Shown here: one piece after another, positions 34,415 through 46,494 of the stretch | Layout of the letters: each line of letters begins with the position of its first letter | Numbering within the stretch: position 1 is the first letter of the stretch | DNA from: Prionace glauca | Lineage: Eukaryota > Chordata > Chondrichthyes > Carcharhiniformes > Carcharhinidae | Direction: 5' to 3' | Assembly (NCBI GenBank): GCA_037974335.1 | Contig: CM075760.1 | Span: forward strand, 49,186,469-49,250,468 | Length of the DNA: 64,000 bases | Program-made: the position numbers and the translations under genes | Notes under the pieces: generated by a model | Told to the model about the DNA's origin: nothing | The model's input: only the letters and a program-made list of their open reading frames with translations | Databases searched by the model: none

Positions 34415-35140
34415 TAGGTAGGGTTCTGAGGATTATGGAGGAACTGAAAGATCTTGGGGTTCATATCCCCAGATCTCTAAAGGTTACCACTCAAGTGGAT
34501 AGAGCCGTGAAGAAGACCTATAGTGTTTTACCGGTTATTTATCGGGAGTTTGAGTTGAAGGCTGTGGGGTTATGCTGCAACTATATCGGATTACATTTGG
34601 AATATTGAGTGCAGTTCTGGTAACCTCACTGTAAGAAGGATGTGGGAGCATTGGGGAGAGTGCAGTGGAGATTTACCAGGATGCTGCCTGGTTTGGAGGG
34701 TTGGTCTTATGAGGAAAGGTTGAGGGAGCTGGGGCTTTTTTCTTTAGAACAGAGGAGGATCAAAGGCGACTTAAAAGAGATGTATAAGATGATGAGGGGG
34801 ATAGATAGAGTGGACGTGCAGAGAATATTTCCTCAGGTGGATGCAGCTGTTACTAGGGGGCATAAATTTAAGGTTCATGGTGGGAGATATAGGAGGGATG
34901 TCCAAGGTACATTATTCACTCACAGAGTGGTGGGGTGTAGAATATACTGCCTGCTGCGATAGTGGAGTCGGACACTTTGGGAAGTGTCAAGCCGTTATTG
35001 GATAGGCTCATGGAGCACACCAGAATGATAGGGAGTGGGATAGCTTGATCTTAGGATTGGACATAGTTCGGCACAGCATTGAGGGCCAAAGGGCCTGTAC
35101 TGTGCTGTACTATTCTATGTTTCAATGTTTCTATGTAAAT
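34415..35140 (+). mobile_element. CR1-clade LINE fragment in the CH3-CH4 intron
   Basis: This is the C-terminal ORF2 region of a diverged CR1 (LGVHIPRSLKVTTQVDRAVK early, then GALGRVQWRFTRMLPGLEGW and QRRIKGDLKEMYKMMRGIDR at 34642-34962). The 3' UTR follows (ggccaaagggcctgtactgt) and ends 'caatgtttctatg' near 35135. It is broken by stops and a frameshift. It begins about 40 bases after the CH3 donor. Confidence 0.88.
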
Positions 35141-35612
35141 GCATCTCTGTGGCTATCTCCAGTGGAAGTGTACAAGTCAATATTCAGTGCATTAATGGTC
35201 TCCCCTGAATGGAAAAAAAACTACAACGAAGCAACTATGGGCCGATCGATATTTTTATGGGGAGTTTGATGTGTTGATGAATGAAAAGTGAACTGAAGTC
35301 GACGTTACTGGGTTTAGATCGAAGAAGAAGGGGGGAGTCTGATGTGGTGCATCAAACCTAGGAAACCAAAAAGGAAAGTGGATCAGTTCGGCCGAATGGC
35401 CTGATTCTGTGCTGTAAACTTTCTGAAACTTTCCAATCCAACCCCATGAGTTATTTGAGAAAAGAATTGTGTTCACCTCTCCTCCAAGCTGCAAATCAAA
35501 AATGGGAAGAGTTAAAATCAGAAGCGAAGCACATTTTCCTGAGATTTAACCTGTGGTTTCATTGTCTCCAGAATTCTCCAGTTTATTGACATTTATTGTA
35601 CATTTTCTGCAG

Positions 35613-36004
35613 ATCCAAATCCGCGGGAACCGGTCGTCTCTGTCCTCCTGCCCTCGGCAGAAGACGTCTCCGCTCAGAGTTTCGTCTCCCTCAGCTGCTT
35701 AGTGAGAGGTTTCTCCCCCCGAGAGATCTTCGTCAAGTGGACCGTCAACGACAAGCCGGTGAATCCCGGGAACTACAGGAACACCGAGGTGGTGGCGGAG
35801 AACGGCGATAGCTCCTTCTTCATGTACAGCCTGTTATCCATTGCAGCAGAGGAATGGTCCAGCGGCGCTTCTTACTCCTGTGTGGTGGGACATGAAGCCA
35901 TCCCCTTGAAGATCATCAACAGAACAGTTGACAAATCCAGCGGTAAACCCAGTTTTGTGAACATTTCCCTTGCACTGATGGACACGGTTAATTCATGTCA
36001 ATGA
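35613..36004 (+). CDS. IgM heavy-chain constant exon CH4 with secretory tail
   Basis: This is the last constant domain plus the secreted tailpiece. It starts [20 protein letters not shown]. The landmarks are [12 protein letters not shown] and [13 protein letters not shown] (cysteines) and IFVKWTVND (tryptophan); NRT is a glycosylation motif. The tail [16 protein letters not shown] ends at a stop (36002-36004) and keeps the glycosylation site and penultimate cysteine that IgM uses for polymers and J-chain contact. An internal donor (agcg followed by gtaaac, 35943) removes the tail for the membrane form and leaves phase 1, matching TM1. The acceptor is ttctgcag (35612). Confidence 0.95.
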
Positions 36005-36031
36005 GAGTCACTCAGTTACATTAAAAACTAC

Positions 36032-36046
36032 AATAAAAAGAATAAA
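36032..36046 (+). promoter_or_regulatory. polyadenylation signals for secreted IgM mRNA
   Basis: Two AATAAA hexamers, at 36032-36037 and 36041-36046, lie 28 and 37 bases after the secretory stop codon. Confidence 0.85.
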
Positions 36047-36049
36047 ATC

Positions 36050-37100
36050 ATTTTCCTCTAACGATAAATGAAATACCCAATCGCTTCATTGATTGCTTTT
36101 CAGTTTTCCTTCCAGTAGATATTTTTTGGCTTGAGTCAGGTATTTTCAGGCCTCAGACCGAAGTCTTGTTGAACCAATGCGCCCAGCTCAGATTCATCCT
36201 GTCTTAGAGACAGAGTAGAGCACATTTATTACAGGATTCTCCAAAATGTCTTCACCGACTTTCCTCCCTGAGGAAAAATCCGACAATTTCAACATTTGCG
36301 TCAAACATTCTCAATATTTAGATCTCAGTGTTCCTGTTTCTCTCATTGTCCATGCCTTTACCCTTTCATGTCAGCTTTAAGCTGCTGCATCACACCCACT
36401 GAACAGAAGTAAGTGTCACACATAAACATAGAGAAATAATCCCCCATCAGATTGAGGGAGAGTGAAATTGTTAACATCCTGGATTCCTACTCACCCAACA
36501 AAGAGAGGGGAGGATCAATAACTAACCCCTATACCACAACTTCCTCAATGAAAAGAGGAGGAATGTCATTATTTAGTCCAGTGCATCTCCACCCCCTCAG
36601 TGGTTAGAACCATCAGGGGCATTGCATCACAGGGTAGAGAGAGGGAAACTATGAGCTCACTGCCCTCCCTCTCCCTAAGTCGCGTGTTTGGAAGGCAACG
36701 GCTCTCTAATCAGGAGTCAGTTGTCATCAGTATAAATTAGCTTCCGTTTTTTTTTTGCTCCAGATTTTGAAGTATCATTCTCATTATCAAAGTATCATTG
36801 AAGTATATAATACACATAAACTAACATATGCATATATATTTATGCAACATAATTCAAAAATGTTTCAACACGCTTGTTCCTGTTAATCATGTGCTGACAT
36901 TGATTTCCCATAATACAAATTTAAACAAGTAATAGAATCCTCCCCAGTTGTCACTGTTCTGTCCCTGATGATTCTGAGATACATCAATGAATTATTTCAT
37001 TCACTCTCCTGATATCACCGTGCTACTCACATAAAAGACATTTAAACAGCAAAGCCTGAAAATGTGCTCCATTATTCGGATTGTTTGGATCACGTTCAGT
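36050..37100. other. CH4-TM intron, unassigned part
   Basis: I see no gene or clear repeat here. It is intronic for membrane IgM. Confidence 0.4.
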
Positions 37101-38065
37101 TAACAATTGCCGGTAAAACTTGAAGCAACAGTTAAAACATATACACACTGACAATACTACACAAAACTATCACAATTAGAAATACAGGTGTAGCCGTACA
37201 TACACACACACACACACGATTCAAACTTGTACAAACAGGCACTAAAACAACAACATATGCACACAATCAAATATTTCCAAAAGCACTCACATAAATACAC
37301 ATAAAACACACAAGTTCATACACTTCTCTGTATCGGTACACAGACCCAGACACAAACACATACAAGCATCGACAGATAGATACATGTGCATGTAGACCCA
37401 CATAAATGCACAAACACATACATATACTCAAGTAAGTATATATATTAGCACACATTCACGCTGACAGGGATATACATAAAGACACAGACAATGTTATGCA
37501 CATTAACAGATATATATGGAAATGCATATAAACAAATAAGCAGGCTGCATATAGATGAATGGACAGCAAAACATTGGCACGCAAACATGTGGACACAAAC
37601 ATTAACATGCTCATACAGAACAGAATACCATAGCACACATTACTACATATCGAAACACAAACACGAATCAAGATATCGTTATGAAGAACTATCAACACGT
37701 ATATACATACATACATGTTAACAGGTACGCACAGACAAATGGGAAAACAGACGCACACAGAAAGGGAAACAAACATTACTAGAATGACAGAAATTAAGAC
37801 ATAGTAATAGATAGAGGCACATGTGCACCGATTAAGAGTGGCATTAATAATTATACATGGACTTAACACAATAATAGAGTCATTCACACACAATACCAGA
37901 AAAAAATGAAATATACTCTCAGATGTAGACACACAACTACACAAATCAACAAATACAGGGAAATGAATGCGTACATTAACGCTCTTGCACATGTATTAAC
38001 TCAGAGCCAAAGATTAATGCAGAGCACGAGATGATCATGCACACGCACACAAATGTAAAATTTTA
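37100..38065. repeat. degenerate CA/ACAT-rich simple repeat
   Basis: About 1 kb of decayed (ACACAT)n and (ATACAC)n sequence in the CH4-TM intron. Open frames on either strand are repeat translations. Confidence 0.8.
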
Positions 38066-38194
38066 AATAAGGTAAATGATGAAAGTAAAATTTAAACATG
38101 AATTTTAATGGACATATCTACCGACAACACGCCCAATGTACATTGCACCAAAAACACGTGGAAAAACTGAATTAAGCTAGTGATCTACTTACAT

Positions 38195-38995
38195 AACAAC
38201 ATAAGAACATAAGAAATAGGAGCGGGAGTGGGCCATCTAGCCCTTCGAGCCTGCCCCGCCATTCAATAAGATCATGGCTGATCTGTCGCTGCTCAGTTTC
38301 ACATTCCCGCCCTCTCCCCATGACCCTTAATCCCCTCTATTATCAAAAACCCATCAACCCGCGTCTTAAAAATATTTAGCGAGGCAGCCTCCACCACTTC
38401 AACGGGCAGAGAATTCCAGAGATTCACCACCCTTTGAGTGAAGAAGTTCCTCCTCAACTCCGTTCTAAACCGCCCCCCTTTTCTCTTGAGGCTGTGCCCC
38501 CTAGTCCTACTGTCTTTTTTGAGCGGGAAGAGTCTTTCCACCTCTATCCTAACCATCCCATTCATCATCTTATACGTCTCAATGAGATCTCCCCTCATTC
38601 TTCTAAACTCTAACGAGTACAAGCCTAGTTTATTCAGCCTCTCCTCATAGCTCAACCCCCTCAACTCCGGTATCAGCCTAGTAAACCTTCTCTGCACTCC
38701 CTCCAAGGCCAAAATATCTTTGCGCAGGTGCGGCGCCCAAAACTGCACACAGTCCTCCAGCTGCGGCCTCACCAATGCCCTATACAGTTGCAGCAAGACC
38801 TCCCTACTTTTATATTCAATCCCCTTCGCTATGAATGCCAGCATCCCATTAGCCTTCCTGACCACCTGCTGCACCTGCAAGCTGGATTTTTGCGACTCAT
38901 GCACAAGGTCCCTCTGCACCGTCGCCTGCTGCAGTTTTTCGCCCCGTAAGTAATATTCCTTCCTACCATTCTTCCTACCAAAGTGGACCACCTCA
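38195..38995 (-). mobile_element. 5'-truncated CR1-clade LINE in the CH4-TM intron
   Basis: This is the 3' end of a subfamily-A CR1. A 230-codon open frame (38991 to 38299) covers the ORF2 C-terminal region (QLEDCVQFWAPHLRKDILAL, VERLFPLKKDSRTRGHSL) up to its stop. The (TTCTTATG)n-like tail is at 38207-38217. It is nearly identical in style to the copy at 19876-22012, with an in-frame deletion of three codons after QRDL. It appears to be a young insertion. Confidence 0.92.
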
Positions 38996-39410
38996 CAATT
39001 TCAACCATAAATAAGAGATCAGAAATTATATCCCGGCTCTTAAACAGCAACTGTCACAGTTTACATGTCAGTCACCATCTTTGGAAACAATAATTGATCA
39101 GTGAACGTTCCTCCATATCAGTCATAATATTCTTCAATGAGGGATAGTGCCAAATTGATCAAAAATGAACTGATACTCAAGAAAACAGCTTCAGTGCTTT
39201 CTGGCATGGACTGTCCAAGGAAGGTACATAACGATCAAGTGTGAACATAGTTACGGAGATCGGTTACTGGATGTCCTGAATTAAGAGTAGATAGACATTG
39301 AAAAATATACAGAGAATACATTAACAGTTTATGAAGGAGAACAGGGAAAAGAAAAAAAATCCCTGGATAAATAAAGTAATTTAATTTCAATTTCTGGTCT
39401 CCGCCCCTAG

Positions 39411-39538
39411 ACCTCACCGACCGCATCTGGATTGAAGACAATGAGGATGATAACAGCAACATCTGGACAACCGCTTCCACATTCATCGTCCTGTTCTTCC
39501 TGAGCATTTTCTACAGCACTGCCGTCACTCTGGTGAAG
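39411..39538 (+). CDS. IgM heavy-chain membrane exon TM1
   Basis: This exon encodes the membrane anchor of B-cell-receptor IgM. The acidic extracellular linker is [17 protein letters not shown], followed by a transmembrane helix, [19 protein letters not shown], with polar Thr and Ser residues of the type used for Ig-alpha/Ig-beta contact, then AVTLVK. The acceptor is cccctag (39410) and the donor gtgaga at 39539. Its start phase (two bases of a codon) fits the internal CH4 donor, giving SS-D-LTDR. Confidence 0.93.
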
Positions 39539-39678
39539 GTGAGATGATTCAATTCACTCACATTGCAAACTGACAGAATGGATTTGAAAAATCTCTCAAT
39601 GTTTCACTGATTAAAAACTCTAACATTAATGTCCCACATCATAAACATCTGCTTCAATATTGTATCTTTATTTTACAG

Positions 39679-39687
39679 ATCAAATGA
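39679..39687 (+). CDS. IgM heavy-chain membrane exon TM2, coding part
   Basis: After the acceptor ttttacag (39678) the exon reads ATC AAA TGA, so the cytoplasmic tail is V-K-I-K followed by the stop. Very short basic tails (VKVK-like) are the rule for membrane IgM. The exon continues as 3' UTR. Confidence 0.88.
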   Translation: MK

Positions 39688-40138
39688 TGGGTTGAATTTT
39701 GGACGCTGCAGATTCCCCTCAGCTGATTATCAAGATCTCTGTGTGGCTCATGTACAATATCTCCTCTTGGTGACTCTATCAGTAAAATTCTTACAGTTTA
39801 TCATTCTGAATCTGAAACTGAAGCAATCATAGACCTTATTTCAATTTTCAGTGTGAAATATACGACACCTTTTTCTTATAAATTTAATTGTGATTAATAG
39901 TTTTCCCGTATTTAAATTTCATGGATAAATAAGAAACGTTTCTAATTCCTTATTCACCTTTGTTAATTCCTCATTCTATTAATGTCCTGTTTTCCCTTTC
40001 TGGTGTATGGAACAGATGTACAAATATTGACGGATTCTCTGTGCATGTGTTCTGTTCTCAATGTGAAGCTCGATCGCTGTGTTCACTTCCGTGTCTTAAA
40101 AAAATAATTTTGCTGTAAAATATTCTCTGAATTTTTGA

Positions 40139-40144
40139 AATAAA
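40139..40144 (+). promoter_or_regulatory. possible polyadenylation signal for membrane IgM mRNA
   Basis: AATAAA lies about 450 bases after the TM2 stop; an ATTAAA follows at about 40151. Which site is used cannot be told from sequence. Confidence 0.5.
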
Positions 40145-40159
40145 TATTGAATTAAACTT

Positions 40160-41160
40160 TAACCATCTCTGGCTTGGCTTCATTCTGTTCTCCGAACCCA
40201 TCACCTCCACCCCATTTTCCCTATTATAGGGTTTCCCCCTTTTCCCAGACAGGAATGTTCCCCCGGTCATGTCTGGGATGTGGTTGAACTCAAGGCCGTT
40301 CAGTGAAAGAGCCACTGCGCCACCCCGTGGCCAATACACCTTCATCTCTGCCTGTCTTCGATAAAATCCAGAGACAGAATGAGTGAAGAAGGCGGAGACA
40401 TCGATGATTTCGCTCATAAACTGATCTGTCACTGACCGAGTTTCAGGTAATTCTAAACAGTAAAGGTTCTGCTTCATCCGCGACCAATGGGGGTTCGTGT
40501 TTGGGAGGAAATAGTTTCCTTTCCCTGCCCCTTAAAAACACTATCAGAGTCGCACAGCGTGGGTTAACAGAGTGAGTTTCTCTATACATCGTCTGATGCA
40601 ATACTTACAAGTCAGGCATACCACAAGCTAGATACAGAACACAGGCAGAACAGAGGTGCAAACCATCAGGTGAAACCAAGAGATTGAGGCGTATTTCACA
40701 TAAGAACATAATAAATTACACATTTCCAAATTATGGCTAGTGTTATGGGATAATTTGAGGTGACCAATGCTGTCTTTAACTACAGAGAATATAAACTCAC
40801 GAGGCAGATATCTCTGTATAAAGACGTAATATTTATTTAAAACAAAAACACAACAAACAGCTTCTGGGAGATGACAGAAAGGGTTAAGTGGCTCTGGAAC
40901 AGAGCGCAGGACTTTCCAATGAATCTAACGTGTACAATCAATAACAGATCAATTATAGATTTTCTTATCGATCATTCCCGCCTCATATTAGTTTAAAAAT
41001 CAGTTAAGTTCAGCAAACATACAGCAATCATAATTCCTGACAAGTTACTCAGCCAATCGCATTTTACAACCCAGCATAATGATATCTCCTTCATCCATTT
41101 AAATCAGAGGCTGACTCATCTGTAATCAGTATCTGGGAGAATCAGGAAGATGAAACAGAG
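40160..41160. other. unassigned sequence downstream of the IgM gene
   Basis: No gene is seen. In reverse, 40260-40320 has a tRNA- or SINE-like flavour (ggtggcgcagtggctctttc) but lacks a convincing structure. Confidence 0.35.
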
Positions 41161-41835
41161 TCAATCACTCACAGAGTTTTACAGCATTGAAACAGGCCAT
41201 TCGGCCCGACATATCTATGCCTCCCTTTTTAAACAACTAAAATGGTACCTATTGCCTGAGTTTGACCCATATTCCTCGATAGCTGGCGTTTTTTTTAAGA
41301 CAAAATTATAGCCGCCTGTACCACTAGCCCTGGCAACTTGTTCCAGACACTCACGACCCTTTGTGCGAAAAACAAGTGCCTCTGGACTCTTTTAAATGTT
41401 TCCCTACTCACGTTAAACCTATGCCCTCTAGATTTAGACACCAATGCAGTTGGGAAAAGATATGCACTATCTAAACTGAACTATGCCCCATATTATTACA
41501 TGAACCTCTATAAGATAATCCCTCAGCCTCCTGCGCTCCAGAAAATAACCAATCTATCCAACCACTCCTTATAACTCAAACCATCAAGTCCCGTGAGCAC
41601 ATTCGTAAATCTTTTCTGCACTCTTTCTTGTTTAATAATATCCTTTCTATACTACAGTGACCAGGGCTGTACACAGTATTCCAATGTCTAGTACAACCCC
41701 TGCATTCAATGTTCACACCAATGAAACGAAGCATGTCGAATGCCTTCTTCACCATCATGTCCACCTGTAACTCTACTTTCAATGAGCTCTGACCTTGTAC
41801 CCCTAGATCTCGATGTTTTGTAATTTTCCTAAATG
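41160..41835 (-). mobile_element. old CR1-clade LINE fragment
   Basis: The reverse strand reads as the ORF2 C-terminal region and 3' UTR of a CR1 (for example MKVELQVDMMVKKAFDMLRF near 41782). The 3' UTR lies at the left ('aaacaggccattcggcccga'). It is decayed with several frame breaks. Confidence 0.8.
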
Positions 41836-42059
41836 CCCTACCATTTTGGTGCGTTCAGCCCTTGCAGGTTCGCAGGCTGGTTTCGATATATTAACAAATA
41901 ATGTCTTTGTAAGCAATCCTGAATTGCTTCCTGGTGGAAAGCAATTCTGTCAGCCTCAGTGGAATTTGTGGTTTTGCTTCCGAACTGGAAATGTCACAGG
42001 GGCAACAGGCTGAGAACAAACACAAATAGTGAAAGACAGTGATAGGATGCAAAGCGCAG

Positions 42060-42710
42060 GACAGATGATGTAGTTAAGAGTTCACATGGTGTACTTGCCT
42101 TTATTAGCAGAAGCATTGATGAGACGAGCTCAGGAGTTATGCTGGTGCTGTATAAAACTCCCATTATGCCACGGTTAGTGAACCATGTGCAGATTCATTC
42201 GCATGATATTGGTGCCAAACTACTTTAACAAGGAGAATAGTTTCGATTCAGTACGCATTCGAGGGTTCAGTTCGCTACACATACAGATGTTGTTGTATTA
42301 GAAAGGATATTAAGTGAATTGAACGGGATGCAGCCTGCGGTGAAGTTTGCAGCGATGAAAAGAGGCTGGATAGGCTGGGGCTATTTACCTTAATGTGGAG
42401 AAGGATGAGGGGAAACGCACTGATTTGTACCAAACTATGAGGGATATAGATCATCCAGATGAGAATAACCATTCCGCTTAATAAATTTGTCAATAACCAG
42501 GGGCATAGATCTAAGGATAGGAACATGATATTGAAATGGGACTTGCAAAAAAAAACTCGTTAACCTAGATGGCGGTGGGAATCGGGAACTCGCAGCCGAA
42601 AGTATGGCAGGGGAAAGAATATTCACATTTAAGAAGCATTTAGATGAACACTTGAAAAGTGAGAACTGTGAGAACTGTATTATGGCGCTTACATCTCCTA
42701 AGTCCTGTAT
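42060..42710 (+). mobile_element. old CR1-clade LINE fragment
   Basis: This copy shows the C-terminal region at nucleotide level: 'ttcacatggtgtacttgcct', 'gatgaaaagaggctggatag', 'agaaggatgaggggaaacgc', 'accaggggcatagatctaag' and 'aagaagcatttagatgaaca'. It is highly decayed. Confidence 0.75.
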
Positions 42711-42796
42711 CTAAAGCCCAATAGTGTCTGATTTCAGGGAGACGGAGTACACATTGGTCTAAATTGATGAAACCCAAACACGTGCTGATGTGTGTT

Positions 42797-44315
42797 TTAG
42801 CCAGTGAGCTTGGTGAAGGGGCTCAGTAGAACCTTCTTCAGGTCTTCTCAGAATTTGGTCTGAGCGACTGCGTAGATGAAGACGTTGTTGCAGGAACTGA
42901 CTAGCTGGAGCATGTTTGCTGTTTCCTGAAATATGTACCGTGGGTCTTTGAAATCCAGGCTGGTGCGATAGCCCTCGCCTGTAATCCACACATAGAGGGT
43001 GTATATGAGATAGGTGACCCAGAGGAGGAGGAAGCTGAGGGCGATGGCGAACAGCAGGATGATGGACCTCTTGCGGTTGGCCATCTCTGGGTCCCCGTGA
43101 CCCTCCGTGTCCCGGAGTCTCCTGCGAGCTCTGCTGGCCACTAAGATGTGTTTTACGGTTTGAGCATTAAGAAGCAGGATGAGGAGGAACGGGAGAAATG
43201 GGGTTAAGATGTTATCCAACCAGTCAAATGCCTGCCAGACGGACAGCGTGTAATAACTGGGCTTAAAAACACAGAACCAGGGCACCCCGTCCAGGATGTA
43301 CAAGGGCTGGAAAGTGAAATAGAAAGGGACATTCCTGACACAGCTCAGGACACAGACTATTCCTATAACCAGCAATGCTGTTTTCTCGGTGCAGTACCTG
43401 GTCTTCAGGCTCTGGCAGCAGATGGCCACAAAACGGTCGATGGTAAAAGCCACTGTCAACCAGACAGATGCATCCCGGGTAAAATAGACCAGCATATTGG
43501 TGAGTGTACATGCGGGAGTGGTAGACAGGACGCTGTTCTGAAAGTAGATGCGGCCAATCCGGTTGAGGATGACGGCAATGATGATGACAAGGAAATCAGC
43601 CAACGCTATCGCGATCAGGTAGTAGGTGATGCACCCTGACAGTCCGCACCGTCCTCAGGATAAGATTACGATCGTCACCAAGTTGGCTGAAATAGAAAGA
43701 GGCAGAGAGAGGTGTTACTGAGAGGGATGTAAACACCAGCCGCTGCGCTCTCCAATCAGTTACTGAATACGACCCCATCCTTCACTTTGCCAACTTCAGG
43801 CTCCAGTGATTGTAAAGTCTTGGCAATGACACGACATTCAAAACTGGATTAATGTTTTTTAAGTTAGGGGGAATCAGTCCAAATTTTAATTCCGCGCTCT
43901 GGTCACTGAGGTGATCCCCTCAGATAACTATCAAATTTCAGATTCTCCGAAAATTTACTATCACTATTCTTCATCGTACTAATCCCATCCCTCCATCAGC
44001 CCCATCAGCCCCCATTCAGGCAGCGTCTCTCTTTTTATAATCTCGTTCTTCGAATTGTCAATCCCTCCAACATTTCGCCTTTCCAGAATATTGTAACATG
44101 CTACAACTGTCTGAGATCACACCGTATCTCCGAATGTGGACTTTAATGCCCCTGATAAAACCAAATGTTCAACAATAAAAAGGTTCATGTTTATGCAACG
44201 CCATACATTTCACGTTATGAGAATAATTTGGGATCTTTCACCTACCAGGAACACCAATGGCAGCGAGAATGGGATAAGAAATGGCGAAGAAGAGACCTTT
44301 CGCTGGTCCATGCAT
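42797..44315 (-). pseudogene. class A GPCR, GPR139-like, two exons, two in-frame TGA
   Basis: Exon 1 (44315 to 44246) starts MHGPAKGLFFAISYPILAAI and ends at a consensus donor (gtaggt). Exon 2 starts at 43686 after tttcag and joins as GVPANLVTIVILS. It then covers TM2 to TM7: the TM2 Asp in IALADFLVIII, the TM3 end DRFVAIC (in place of DRY), a long TM5 with LLILLLNAQTVKHILVASRA, TM6 LLLWVTYLIY, and TM7 with CNNVFIYAVAQTKF. The family is GPR139/GPR142-like, by memory of the DRFVAI and QTKF motifs. An in-frame TGA at 43655-43657 falls where the family has Arg (ILS-R-G). A second at 42848-42850 cuts off the last 16 codons (EDLKKVLLSPFTKLTG), with the old stop at 42797-42799. Both are consistent with CGA to TGA changes. 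The rest is intact, so this is a very young pseudogene or a segregating null allele. Confidence 0.82.
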
Positions 44316-44719
44316 CCTCTCCCAGAAAGTGAAATGAAGCTGAGAGCTGCGCTCTGCAGTGGTTTCATTGTGTCCCACATTTATTCTGAGTGAGCGTCTC
44401 CAGAGGAATAATTAAGTTAGAAATAGCACCTTAGTTACAGACCAGTGAACAAACAGATTCACTCATTGTTTGGTACCTCTATATTGCACCATTGGCAAGG
44501 GGGATGATCCCATTGTATACCTACCCAAACTGCTGCTTGCTCATTCCATGGTTACCTCCATCTCCCACAAACATTGCCTTCGTGTCTACATCAAGAACAG
44601 CAGGTGAGGGGAGATATTGATCTGGGTTCCAATCTCAAATTCAAAGACCATCTCTTCTCATTTCTGCCCAATTCCATTTTGCTCACGGATATCAGAATAG
44701 TTATTTCCTTCTGAGGGTT

Positions 44720-44850
44720 TTGGAAACAGCAATTAGAAGCATGAGTAGGACATTCAGTATTTCCGAGTCTACTCTGCCCTTCATTTTGATCATGAGTGAT
44801 CATCAAACTGCGTTCCTACTCCCTAATTCTTTTTATTAGATGTACATCGG
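44720..44850 (-). repeat. retroposon tail fragment
   Basis: 'catgagtaggacattcagta', 'cgagtctactctgcccttca' and 'gatcatgagtgatcatcaaa' match, in reverse, the same kind of 3' end as 32104-32240. Confidence 0.6.
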
Positions 44851-45650
44851 AAACACCTGAAGTCACTTTGACCGTTTTGCACATCTTATCCTCCTGCTCT
44901 CACATTCAGCGAGCACAGGATGGATTTCACAGAAATGACCAATGATAACGGAGGTTAATATGTTATATTTCCCTTAAGAAGTGATACAATGAACCTGTTT
45001 TCCGATCTACAGACAGCAAGTGAAACACATTTTAGCTACGGAATTCACCTTGGACTTTATTATTTTGGGGAGAAATAATTGCAATCCTGCATTTCATTTG
45101 TTTATTTTTTCACATAAACCTCGGTCATCTAAAGTTTTATTATCGAGAAGATGTGTAAATCATATTTGGAGGAGTAAGCTTGATGAAAGTTACTCTTTGA
45201 CTCTTCTTTGAAATAAAGGAACAGTTGGTGTCACACATCAATAACCATTCGACTGGAGACAGGCAATGTTTGAGCAAGTGTGTATGTGTGTGTATGTGTT
45301 GGGAGAAAGGCCTAGTATCATAGATCAGAGTGCTGTCGTTTGCACGGTGTGACTCGTTGCAATGTGGACTCTCGCCGTCCCACATCTTGTATAAATTGGC
45401 ACAGATGACTGAGTGAATGGCACCCGTAGGCGGACCCCATGCAAAATATATACTGAATTAGAAACATCTTTTGAAATGAGAAATCCTCACTTTGTTTCAT
45501 TTCATGTTAAACGGGGTGACACACCTTTGTATCTTATTTTAAAAAAACTCAGCACTTTAACTGTTTAAACAGTTAAAGTTCAGTCCAAAAAAACCTAATC
45601 CCTATTGATTTAAAATAATACTGAAGTTACTGAAAATCCCAATTCAAAAC
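44850..45650. other. unassigned sequence
   Basis: No gene is seen. A short (TGTA/TGTG) run lies at 45270-45300. Confidence 0.4.
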
Positions 45651-45654
45651 AGAA

Positions 45655-45740
45655 AGTGTTTGAAAAACTCAACAGATCAAATATCCTCTTTGGAGAGGGA
45701 AACAGTGAATGTTTTAGGTCGCTGACGTTTTATCCATAAT
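45655..45740 (+). repeat. interspersed repeat, family R3
   Basis: 'gaaaaactcaacagatcaaa', 'tttggagagggaaacagtga' and 'aggtcgctgacgttttatcc' match the family order. Confidence 0.55.
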
Positions 45741-45819
45741 GGAAGAGGTTAGAGATTTAATGGTTTACAAGCAGCTACAGAGTGAAGGAAAAGAAGAGGG
45801 CAAGAACTATTTTATGTAC

Positions 45820-46490
45820 TTGTGACACACGTGGTGTATATGGATTTTAGCAAAGCGTTTGATAAGGTTCCCATGTAGGCTATTGCAGAAAATGTAGATG
45901 CATGGAATTGAGGGTGATTTAGCAGTTTGGATCAGGAATTGGCTGGCTGATAGAAGACAGAGGGTGGTGGTTGAAGAGAAATATTCAATCTGGAGTTCAT
46001 TTACAAATGATGTACCTCAAGGATCTGTTTTGGGGCCACTGCTGTTTGTCACTTTTATAAATGATCGAGATGAGGGTGTAGAATGATGGATTCGTAAATT
46101 TGCTGATGACAACAAAGCCGGAGGAGATGTAGATAGTGAGTATGGATGTTACAGTTTGCAGAGGGACATAGATAAGCTGCAGAGCTTGGCTGAGAGGTGG
46201 CACGTGGAGTTTAATGCGGTAAAGTGTGAGGTGATTCACTTTGGTAAGAGTAATACGAGTACACAATATAGGGCTAATGGAAGGACTCTTGGCAGTGTTG
46301 ACGAGCAGAGAGATCTCGGTGCACATGTGCATAGATCCCTGAAAGTTGGCACCCAGGTTGATAAGGTTGTTAAGAAGGCATACGGTGTGATAGCTTCTAT
46401 TGGGATTGAATGTCGGAGCCGTGAGGTCATTTTGCAACTGTACAAAACTTTGGTGTGGCCGCACTTAGAGTATTGCGTACAGTTCTGGTT
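45820..46490 (+). mobile_element. CR1-clade LINE fragment, subfamily B-like RT
   Basis: It contains YMDFSKAFDKV (45838-45870), DVPQGSVLGPLLFVTFINDR (46008-46067), KFADDNKAGG and the C-terminal region to LEYCVQFWL (46490). Stops and frameshifts break it. It stops abruptly where the next element begins, which suggests one retroposon inserted beside or into another. Confidence 0.85.
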
Positions 46491-46494
46491 GTTC

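Noticed and set aside
37456-37992. 178-codon open frame rich in Cys, Val, Ile and Ser on the - strand
   Set aside because: It lies in a degenerate (ACAT/ACAC)n stretch inside an IgM intron and has no domain structure.
40058-40477. 139-codon open frame on the - strand after the IgM gene
   Set aside because: It has no recognisable domain. Part of it (40260-40320) looks like a decayed tRNA-derived repeat.
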